Of a stretch of DNA of 5,095 nucleotides, positions 1-5,095 are shown in pieces; positions within the stretch are counted from its first letter, which is position 1, and each line of letters begins with the position of its first letter. This DNA comes from an uncultured Eubacteriaceae bacterium. GTDB taxonomy: Bacteria > Bacillota > Clostridia > Eubacteriales > UBA1433. The notes under the pieces are model-generated. The model did not search any database. It saw nothing but the letters and a program-made list of their open reading frames with translations, and was not told where the DNA came from. A program made the translations under genes and the position numbers. The stretch is taken from NCBI GenBank assembly GCA_937880125.1, contig CALFLU010000012.1, forward strand, positions 1 through 5,095. Direction: 5' to 3'.

Positions 1-565
1 ATTCTTCCAAAAACTCGTCGTAGTTTTCTTCTTCCGTGTTGTCTTTCATTTCCAAAACAATCTGTGTGCCCACGCTTTCCTTTTCAGCAGGCACAACGGT
101 GTAGCCGTCCGCTCCTTTTGATTCCCACTTATACGCCTCGTCACTGTCCAGCGCTTTGGTAACCACCGTTACTTTTTTGGAAACCATAAACGCCGAATAA
201 AACCCGACGCCGAATTGTCCGATGATGTTGTAGTCTTCTTCCGCCTCATTTGCCTGTTTAAAGTCCAAGGACCCGCTCTTGGCAATGACGCCCAGGTTGT
301 CTTCCAGCTCCGCTTTTGTCATGCCGATGCCCGTGTCTTCTATCGTCAATGTACGCTTTTCTTTGTCCGCCGTAATTTTAATGTAATAATCTTCTTTGCG
401 AAACGTGATGTTTTCATCCGTCAACGCTTTATAATAAATTTTATCGATTGCGTCACTGGCATTGGAAATCAGTTCCCGCAAAAATATTTCTTTATGGGTA
501 TAAATCGAATGGATCATTAAATCCAATAGTCGTTTTGATTCTGTTTTAAATTGTTTTTTTGCCAT
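1..565 (-). CDS. htpG: HtpG, Hsp90-family molecular chaperone (partial, N-terminal 188 residues)
   Basis: Cytosolic ATP-dependent chaperone of the Hsp90 family, which remodels and refolds client proteins under stress. The visible part is the N-terminal GHKL (Bergerat-fold) ATPase domain. The N-box with the catalytic Glu is in FLRELISNASDA (about residues 28-39, Glu31). The first glycine motif, DTGIGM, is at about 77-82, and the lid-side motif GQFGVGFYSAF starts at about 116. The reading frame is open to base 2, so the C-terminal two thirds lie off the left edge; the last visible residues are in an acidic stretch ending FLEE. The ATG at 563-565 is preceded by AGGGAG (573-578) at 7 nt spacing. 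The protein begins MAKKQFKTES, which fits HtpG N-termini. Upstream lie a strong promoter and a perfect CIRCE operator, so heat-shock repression by HrcA is expected. Identification is secure from family motifs. Confidence 0.97.
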   Translation of the reverse strand, partial: MAKKQFKTESKRLLDLMIHSIYTHKEIFLRELISNASDAIDKIYYKALTDENITFRKEDYYIKITADKEKRTLTIEDTGIGMTKAELEDNLGVIAKSGSLDFKQANEAEEDYNIIGQFGVGFYSAFMVSKKVTVVTKALDSDEAYKWESKGADGYTVVPAEKESVGTQIVLEMKDNTEEENYDEFLEE

Positions 566-589
566 TGCTTGTCTCCCTGTAATTAAGAA

Positions 590-616
590 TTAGCACTCAA
601 TACATTAGAGTGCTAA
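590..616. promoter_or_regulatory. CIRCE element (HrcA operator) in the htpG leader
   Basis: The sequence is TTAGCACTC, then a 9-nt spacer, then GAGTGCTAA. This is an exact match to the CIRCE consensus: both 9-bp arms are perfect and the spacer is the canonical length. CIRCE is the binding site of the heat-shock repressor HrcA. It lies just downstream of the htpG -10 box, so the predicted htpG transcription start (near 614) falls inside its right arm, the usual geometry for HrcA repression. The corA promoter candidate is more than 70 bp away, so htpG is the likely target. Confidence 0.97.
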
Positions 617-620
617 TAAT

Positions 621-648
621 ACTATATCATTTTTGTCTTTTTTGTCAA
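621..648 (-). promoter_or_regulatory. Sigma-A type promoter of htpG
   Basis: Read on the minus strand, a perfect -35 TTGACA (643-648) is followed after 16 bp by TATAGT (621-626, 5 of 6 match to TATAAT). The spacer is A-rich. Transcription should start about 614, giving a leader of roughly 50 nt that contains the CIRCE element and the AGGGAG ribosome-binding site. I see no CtsR-like direct heptad repeat next to it. Confidence 0.85.
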
Positions 649-688
649 TATCCTTTTTATCGTCATTTCACGCAAAACACCGAAAATA

Positions 689-697
689 TGGTAAAAT
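689..697 (+). promoter_or_regulatory. Candidate extended -10 promoter for corA
   Basis: TGG followed by TAAAAT (TGn plus a 5-of-6 -10 match) lies 32 bp upstream of the chosen corA start. No convincing -35 hexamer sits at 16-18 bp, which is tolerated in extended -10 promoters. The predicted transcript would start near 704 and carry a short leader with the GTGAGG ribosome-binding site. This is motif-based only. Confidence 0.45.
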
Positions 698-728
698 ATT
701 TTCAACACTTCTCTACTGTGAGGCCAAT

Positions 729-1652
729 ATGATTTATGTTATTGAATCCAACAAACTCAAATTTTTAAGCGACTCCTCCCAGACCGTTAAACCGCAACGT
801 GGGCGACACTACATTTCTGTTAGCGCTGCCGACAAGCCTCCGTTGATTGCCGACGAGCCCATTGCTGACAATATTTTTACTTCAACGCTCGCCAACACCA
901 CACCGCGCTTTGAATCTCATGTTGATTTAGACATCATTTGTCTGCCTTTGCATGACTTCTTATCTTCGTCTGCCTGCAGGGTTGTTCATATTTTTCTGCA
1001 AGAAAAATCGCTGCATTTCGTCAGCGAAGACACTGCCGCAATCACCGCATTTTTGGATCATCTTATCGAGGCAAACACCTCTGTATCCTTCGGTAAAATT
1101 TTGTATTTATTTTTTAATTCACAGCTCAATGATGATTTGGGGGAATTGGAAAAAATAGAAGACCGCCTTTCGGCAATGGAAGATGAAATATTATCCAACG
1201 AATATTTGCATGTCAATTATTCGCAAAGCGTTATTGCCGTCTCTCGCGTCGTGCGTGTCACAAAACAATACTACGAACAATTTGCCAACATCATCGAAAA
1301 TTTAAATTGGAATGAAAATCACTTTTTTGATACCGCTGCGCTGAAATATTTTCGCATTCTGGCAGGCAGAATAGAGCGTCTTACCGACAACACGGTTCGT
1401 TTACTTGCCTTTGCAAGTGAAGTGCGCGAAGCCTATCAAATGGAAGTGGACATGCGCGCCAACAAAATTATGCAGCTTTTTACCGTGGTTACCGTCATTT
1501 TCGCGCCACTGACGCTTTTGGTGGGTTGGTATGGTATGAATTTGATGATGCCTGAATTTCGTTTTCGCTATGCCTATCCGATTATCATCGCCGTCAGCTT
1601 GATTTTTTCTGTTTCCATTATTTGGTATTTCAAAAAACGTAAATGGTTTTAA
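729..1652 (+). CDS. corA: CorA-family divalent cation (Mg2+/Co2+) transporter
   Basis: Inner-membrane channel of the CorA (MIT) family, expected to form pentamers that take up Mg2+ and possibly Co2+ or Ni2+. The 307-residue product has a long cytosolic N-terminal region, with a helix-rich segment from about residue 130 to 245 (the stalk, including a Glu/Asp-rich stretch such as DLGELEKIEDRLSAMEDE). Two C-terminal membrane helices follow (about 248-267 and 283-302). The family signature YGMN is at 268-271, followed by MPEF, and the protein ends in the basic tail KKRKWF. The start is ATG 729, preceded by GTGAGG (718-723) at 5 nt. The frame stays open upstream to a TTG at 633, but that start would lie over the htpG promoter and adds a non-CorA-like segment. 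The first 100 residues are not strongly conserved, and the ion specificity is inferred from the family. The gene is divergent from htpG and is followed by its own terminator, so it is probably monocistronic. Confidence 0.93.
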   Translation: MIYVIESNKLKFLSDSSQTVKPQRGRHYISVSAADKPPLIADEPIADNIFTSTLANTTPRFESHVDLDIICLPLHDFLSSSACRVVHIFLQEKSLHFVSEDTAAITAFLDHLIEANTSVSFGKILYLFFNSQLNDDLGELEKIEDRLSAMEDEILSNEYLHVNYSQSVIAVSRVVRVTKQYYEQFANIIENLNWNENHFFDTAALKYFRILAGRIERLTDNTVRLLAFASEVREAYQMEVDMRANKIMQLFTVVTVIFAPLTLLVGWYGMNLMMPEFRFRYAYPIIIAVSLIFSVSIIWYFKKRKWF

Positions 1653-1654
1653 AC

Positions 1655-1683
1655 AAAGGGGCAGTCATATGGCTGCCCCTTTT
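1655..1683 (+). terminator. Intrinsic terminator of corA, possibly bidirectional
   Basis: A perfect 10-bp stem (AAAGGGGCAG at 1655-1664 with CTGCCCCTTT at 1673-1682) encloses an 8-nt loop and begins 2 nt after the corA stop codon. The GC-rich core runs into a short T-run on the plus strand. The A-rich left flank gives TTTGTTT on the minus strand, so it may also stop transcription coming from the convergent MFS gene. Confidence 0.88.
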
Positions 1684-1825
1684 ATACGAATCAAATCCGT
1701 CATGATAAAACCGAATGAAATAACGCATGTTTTTGCTCCGCAAACAAATAATCGATTCTGCTCATCTTTAACTCTTTTTAATTATGTTTTCACGTCAAAT
1801 GCTTCACTTACACGCACAAACCACA
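1684..1825. other. Convergent intergenic gap, no feature recognised
   Basis: These 142 bp separate the corA terminator from the stop codon of the minus-strand MFS gene. I see no good hairpin, RNA gene, repeat or conserved coding frame in it. The short frame that crosses it on the plus strand begins inside the terminator hairpin and resembles no family I know. Confidence 0.6.
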
Positions 1826-3022
1826 TCATCCGTGGGGGCTTCGTGTTATGACCCGACGTGCGAGAATTAAGTTTAGCAAACCGATTGCCGCGGCGGCAAG
1901 AAAGACATATTCGTATCCGAACTTCATCCACAGCAATCCGCCAAAAAACGGAATCGTCATTGCCACAACATGGTCAAAGCTGGTTCCTGCCGCCAGGGTG
2001 GGCGCCACATCATCAGCAGAAAGCGCAATTTTTCGAAAATAGGTGGAGCGCGCCATTTCCACCACACTCATGGAATTGTCAATCACATAGCACACGGCAG
2101 TGACAATCAGCGCCATGGCGGGCGCAAACAGCTTGGAGGCAAAGGCATATCCCATACAAACGGCGATGAGGACGCTGGCCTCTATGGTGAGAATAAACTT
2201 TTCTCCTTTATAGTCGATTGCCCTGCCTACAAAGGTGCGCGTTACAATGCTGACTAAAGCAATAACCACACCCAAAACGGCAAAAACAGGCGGGTCTACA
2301 TGAAAAAACTGCACGAGCACCCAAGGTGCAAAGGTCAAAAAAACTTGCTTTCGCGCGCCGTTGACCACGCTCAGGGCGTAATATAATTTATATTCTTTTC
2401 GAAAAACAAATTTCGGTTTTTTTGATTCGGATTTTTGCATACGGATATTTTTAAACGCAAAGGCCGCCAACACAAAAAACACGGCACCGATGACAAAGGC
2501 GCCCTGATAGGTCAGATGCAGATATTTAAATCCCAGCCACACAACCGCATATCCAAAAATCGTCGCGGATAGATTATACGCGCCATAACGACCCAGACGC
2601 GCGCCATATTGTCCGCGCTGTGACAGTCCCATACCGATAACGGGAATCATGGGCAGCAAAATATGCGTACCCAAACTAAACACCATCATCCACGCCATCA
2701 TCAATGCAAAGCTGGGTGAAAACAGCCCCAGACCAATCATGCCCATCGCCGCTGCCAGCATGCCGATTGCCGCGATGCGCACATTGCCAAGCGTGGCAAG
2801 CAGTCCGATGACTACGACGATAAACACACCGGGCAGCTCCCGCGGAAATTCAACAATCCCCCTCGCCTGCGCCGTTAAGTGATAGGTGTCGTTCAAAAAA
2901 TTATTGAATATCGTTACATTGATTCCGCTGGCGATGCCGATAAAGATCCCCGCCAAGAGCAGCAGCGAAAAATCGCGATCCGCCTGAAGACTTTGATTAA
3001 AGTGGTGCATTCTTTGTTTCAT
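1826..3022 (-). CDS. Major facilitator superfamily (MFS) transporter, substrate unknown
   Basis: Integral cytoplasmic-membrane secondary transporter. The 398-residue product has the MFS layout: two groups of hydrophobic helices, the first helix at about residues 18-39, separated by a basic cytosolic loop at about 191-212 rich in Lys and Arg. It carries a conserved-looking EFPRELPG motif before helix 2 (58-65) and an MFS motif-A-like GRAIDYKGEK loop in the second half. Nothing visible gives the substrate, and efflux or uptake are both possible. I chose the ATG at 3020-3022 because a consensus -10 box lies at 3059-3064. A GTG further upstream (3085) is in frame but would lie before the predicted transcription start. 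The ribosome-binding site is weak (AGCGAG at 3032-3037, 9 nt away). Another ATG at 3010 is possible. The gene follows hydF but is separated by a terminator, so co-expression with the hydrogenase genes is not supported. Confidence 0.88.
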   Translation of the reverse strand: MKQRMHHFNQSLQADRDFSLLLLAGIFIGIASGINVTIFNNFLNDTYHLTAQARGIVEFPRELPGVFIVVVIGLLATLGNVRIAAIGMLAAAMGMIGLGLFSPSFALMMAWMMVFSLGTHILLPMIPVIGMGLSQRGQYGARLGRYGAYNLSATIFGYAVVWLGFKYLHLTYQGAFVIGAVFFVLAAFAFKNIRMQKSESKKPKFVFRKEYKLYYALSVVNGARKQVFLTFAPWVLVQFFHVDPPVFAVLGVVIALVSIVTRTFVGRAIDYKGEKFILTIEASVLIAVCMGYAFASKLFAPAMALIVTAVCYVIDNSMSVVEMARSTYFRKIALSADDVAPTLAAGTSFDHVVAMTIPFFGGLLWMKFGYEYVFLAAAAIGLLNLILARRVITRSPHG

Positions 3023-3058
3023 CAATACAAGCTCGCTTTTCACGTCGTTTATCCAATG

Positions 3059-3087
3059 ATTATACCTGAATTTTACGAAAATCACGA
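3059..3087 (-). promoter_or_regulatory. Candidate promoter of the MFS gene
   Basis: On the minus strand, a perfect -10 TATAAT (3059-3064) is preceded at 17 bp by TCGTGA (3082-3087), a weak 3-of-6 match to TTGACA. Transcription would start near 3052, leaving a leader of about 30 nt before the ATG at 3022. It lies directly downstream of the hydF terminator, as expected for an independently expressed gene. Confidence 0.6.
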
Positions 3088-3099
3088 CTGCATTTTCAT

Positions 3100-3143
3100 A
3101 AAAAAAGCCCTCTCTTTATGAATATGGCTAAAGAGAGGGCTTT
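3100..3143 (-). terminator. Intrinsic terminator of the hydG-hydF operon
   Basis: A perfect 15-bp inverted repeat (3104-3118 and 3129-3143) surrounds a 10-nt loop. Read on the minus strand, the AAAGCCCTCTCTTTA arm comes first and the second arm ends in a run of seven T residues (3100-3106). It begins 13 nt after the hydF stop codon. This marks the end of the hyd transcription unit before the MFS gene. Confidence 0.93.
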
Positions 3144-3156
3144 GTCTGCGTTATGT

Positions 3157-4362
3157 TTATTCTTCCAATAATTTGTAAATTTCTTCAAAGGGCTGTACGC
3201 TTCGCTTTAGAATGCCGTTCATGTAGGCAATCAAGATTCCATAGTTGGTCATGGGCACATTTTGATCCTTTGCACACCCCAGCCGATATTTCATTTCGCG
3301 CTCGTTGAGCATGCACCCGCCGCAATGAACCACCAGTCTGTACCTGCTCAAATCATCAGGAAACTCTGTTCCGCTGGTAAAATCCATCTCCGGTTTTTTT
3401 CCTGTATAATCTGCAATCCAACGGGGCAGCTTCACCGTGCCGATATCTTCGCACTGGCGATGATGGCTGCAGCCTTCCGAAATGAGTATTTTGTCGCCGT
3501 CTTTCAATTTTTCGACAGCCCTGGCACCTTGCACAACATCGGCAAGACTGCCTTTATAGCGCGCAAACAAAATCGAAAACGATGTGAGCAAAATATCCGC
3601 CGGCGTAATGCTTGCAACAAACGGAAAAATTTGACTGTCCGTAATGACGATTTTAGGCTTCGTGCCGAGACTGTTCAGCGTGTGAGCCAGTTTGGTTTCT
3701 TTTGTCATCACCGCAACGGCATCTGCCTGTAAAATATCTCGAATCGTCTGTTGCTGTGGCAAGATCAACCGCCCCTTCGGCGCTGACTTGTCAATGGGAA
3801 TGACCAACACCGCCATATCGCCTTCCGTAAGCAAATCCGACACCAAGGGACTTTGTTTTTCCTGTTCGGGCAGCTGGCGAGTCAATAATTCTTTTAATGC
3901 ATTGATATTGTGTGAGGTTTTTGCGCTGACAGCAATTTCATTTTCTTTTAATATCGGCAATGACTCTGTCAGGTCCGTTTTATTGTATACGACAACGTAA
4001 GGTATATTTTTTCTCTCGATTCGCTCTATAAGCTCTCTTTCACCTTTGTCGATACCTTTCGTTGCGTCTACAACCAGCACCGCAATATCGGTTTTATTCA
4101 AAACCTGGTGCGCTTTTTTGATGCGCATTGCTCCCAGTGCGCCATCATCGTCCAACCCCGGAGTGTCGATAATCACCACCGGCCCCAAAGGCAGCAGCTC
4201 CATGGCTTTATAAACCGGATCAGTCGTGGTGCCTTTGACATCGGATACAATGGCCAAGTCCTGTCCCGTCACCGCATTGATGATACTGGATTTGCCTGCG
4301 TTTCGGTTGCCGAATATGCCAATATGTACTCTTTCAGATGCGGGTGTGTTGTTCAAACTCAT
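3157..4362 (-). CDS. hydF: [FeFe]-hydrogenase H-cluster maturation GTPase HydF
   Basis: Cytosolic scaffold GTPase that receives the 2Fe subcluster precursor made with HydE and HydG and delivers it to apo-hydrogenase HydA. The 401-residue product has an N-terminal Era/TrmE-like GTPase domain: P-loop GNRNAGKS (18-25), switch GTTTDP (44-49), DTPG (66-69), NKTD (127-130) and SAK (146-148). A dimerisation region follows, then the C-terminal iron-sulfur domain with the HydF signature CxH (Cys298, His300), 45 residues, then HCxxC (His346, Cys347, Cys350), which binds a 4Fe-4S cluster. All expected motifs are present and the length is normal. ATG 4360-4362 is preceded by AAGGAAG (4368-4374) at 5 nt. 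An in-frame start at 4449 would overlap hydG by more than 70 bp and place extra residues ahead of the GTPase domain, so I reject it. The gene lies 13 bp after hydG and ends at a strong terminator. Confidence 0.98.
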   Translation of the reverse strand: MSLNNTPASERVHIGIFGNRNAGKSSIINAVTGQDLAIVSDVKGTTTDPVYKAMELLPLGPVVIIDTPGLDDDGALGAMRIKKAHQVLNKTDIAVLVVDATKGIDKGERELIERIERKNIPYVVVYNKTDLTESLPILKENEIAVSAKTSHNINALKELLTRQLPEQEKQSPLVSDLLTEGDMAVLVIPIDKSAPKGRLILPQQQTIRDILQADAVAVMTKETKLAHTLNSLGTKPKIVITDSQIFPFVASITPADILLTSFSILFARYKGSLADVVQGARAVEKLKDGDKILISEGCSHHRQCEDIGTVKLPRWIADYTGKKPEMDFTSGTEFPDDLSRYRLVVHCGGCMLNEREMKYRLGCAKDQNVPMTNYGILIAYMNGILKRSVQPFEEIYKLLEE

Positions 4363-4367
4363 TTTTT

Positions 4368-4374
4368 CTTCCTT
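4368..4374 (-). promoter_or_regulatory. Ribosome-binding site of hydF
   Basis: AAGGAAG, read on the minus strand, lies in the 13-nt gap between the hydG stop and the hydF ATG, 5 nt from the start. It fixes the hydF start and shows that the longer in-frame extension into hydG is not needed. Confidence 0.8.
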
Positions 4375-4375
4375 T

Positions 4376-5095
4376 CTAAAACCTGAAATCGCGCTTTCCA
4401 TGAGCAATGTCTTCGAGGTTTTTCTTTGCGATGGTTCGCACCTTTTCACTGGCTACATTTTTCACTTCTTTTTCAATGAGCTTTTCACCGATTTTTTTCG
4501 TCTCTTCGCTTGCATAATCTTCCAAATATTCTTTCAGTGTCATCAACGCATTGGGGTGACAGCAGTTTTGAATCTGTCCGCTTTTACAAAGACTCATAAA
4601 GCGATCCCCCGTCCTGCCCTCTCTGTAGCACGCGGTGCAAAAACTGGGAATATAGCCCATTTCCATCAGCCACTTCACCACATCATCCAATGTTCGCGTG
4701 TCACTCACGTCAAATTGCTCTGTTTTTTCTTCCTCGTCCTCAGGTTCCACATATCCGCCTACGCTGGTGCGCGAACCGCCGCTGATTTGCGAAATTCCCA
4801 AATGCAACACACGTTCTCTGCACGCCTGACTCTCGCGCGTGGATACAATCATGCCCGTATAGGGCACCGCCACGCGAATACATGCCACAATTTTGGCAAA
4901 GGTATCGTCGTCTATGCCGTTGACAAACGAGTCTGCATCAATGTCATCGGCGTGGCGAATGCGCGGTACGCTGATGGTGTGCGGTCCCACGCCATACACA
5001 GCTTCCAAATGCTCTGCATGCATGAGCAGTCCCACAAACTCATAGCGAAAACGTTCCAGACCAAACAAGACCCCCACACCCACATCATCTATCCC
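4376..5095 (-). CDS. hydG: HydG, [FeFe]-hydrogenase H-cluster radical SAM tyrosine lyase (partial, C-terminal 239 residues)
   Basis: Radical SAM enzyme that cleaves tyrosine to p-cresol and dehydroglycine, then forms the CO and CN- ligands as an Fe(CO)2(CN) synthon for the H-cluster. Only the C-terminal half is present, since the frame is open to base 5095. The first residues, GIDDVGVGVLFGL, match the middle of the HydG barrel. The barrel end includes SVPRIRHA, STRESQACRERV and GGSRTSVGGY. The C-terminal accessory-cluster domain shows CTAC followed by 22 residues and a third Cys in NCCHPNAL, the CX2CX22C motif that binds the auxiliary Fe-S cluster. The third Cys lies 60 residues from the C-terminus, and the protein ends GKRDFRF. 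The N-terminal CX3CX2C SAM-cluster motif lies outside the window. The TAG stop is 13 nt upstream of the hydF ATG, so the two are co-transcribed and the intergenic bases are the hydF ribosome-binding site. Confidence 0.97.
   Translation of the reverse strand, partial: GIDDVGVGVLFGLERFRYEFVGLLMHAEHLEAVYGVGPHTISVPRIRHADDIDADSFVNGIDDDTFAKIVACIRVAVPYTGMIVSTRESQACRERVLHLGISQISGGSRTSVGGYVEPEDEEEKTEQFDVSDTRTLDDVVKWLMEMGYIPSFCTACYREGRTGDRFMSLCKSGQIQNCCHPNALMTLKEYLEDYASEETKKIGEKLIEKEVKNVASEKVRTIAKKNLEDIAHGKRDFRF

Noticed and set aside
215..520. Plus-strand open frame of about 100 codons at the left end
   Set aside because: It is antisense to the conserved HtpG ATPase domain, whose motifs are intact in the other strand, and its product resembles no family.
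1848..3121. Plus-strand frames across the MFS gene and the hydF terminator
   Set aside because: They overlap antisense to a clear membrane-protein gene. The last one ends inside the terminator hairpin.
3100..3143. The long inverted repeat as a mobile-element end or regulatory RNA
   Set aside because: A stem with a following T-run right after a stop codon fits an ordinary intrinsic terminator, and there is no second copy or transposase.
3262..4386. Several plus-strand frames across hydF
   Set aside because: They are antisense shadows. HydF is full length with all its motifs, and these frames have no good ribosome-binding sites or recognisable products.
4363..4449. N-terminal extension of HydF into hydG
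   Set aside because: The extension reads through hydG's conserved C-terminus. An ideal ribosome-binding site precedes the ATG at 4362, and the GTPase domain starts directly after it.
1..5095. A CRISPR array, tRNA or rRNA gene, insertion sequence, toxin-antitoxin pair or defence system
   Set aside because: I found no regularly spaced repeats, RNA gene signatures, transposase or small paired genes. Five ordinary genes and short intergenic regions account for the whole window.

Overview
The window reads as chromosomal DNA of an obligate or facultative anaerobe, most likely a Bacillota (Firmicutes) member. Three things suggest this: a perfect CIRCE operator (the HrcA site typical of that phylum), sigma-A-like promoters with AT-rich spacers, and two [FeFe]-hydrogenase maturation genes. 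I cannot name a genus from sequence alone.

Layout. At the left edge (1-565, minus strand) is the N-terminal ATPase part of htpG (bacterial Hsp90), cut by the window end. A 163-bp divergent intergenic region (566-728) follows. It holds a strong promoter and a perfect CIRCE inverted repeat for htpG, plus a probable extended -10 promoter for the next gene. That gene, on the plus strand at 729-1652, encodes a CorA-family divalent cation channel and ends in a strong hairpin terminator. After a featureless convergent gap comes a minus-strand gene for a 12-helix major facilitator transporter of unknown substrate (1826-3022), with its own consensus -10. Upstream of it, a perfect 15-bp hairpin with a T-run ends the preceding minus-strand operon, hydG-hydF. 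HydF is complete (3157-4362). HydG is the C-terminal half only and runs off the right edge.

How the genes work together. HydG (radical SAM tyrosine lyase that makes the CO/CN iron synthon) and HydF (GTPase scaffold that carries the 2Fe subcluster) are two of the three H-cluster maturases. They lie 13 bp apart in one transcription unit, so the cell almost certainly makes an [FeFe]-hydrogenase. hydE and the hydrogenase itself are not in the window. The MFS gene follows hydF but is separated by a terminator and has its own promoter, so a functional link is not supported. htpG and corA are divergent and probably regulated separately. I see no evidence of a new biological system here. The most notable points are direct HrcA/CIRCE control of htpG and several start-site corrections.
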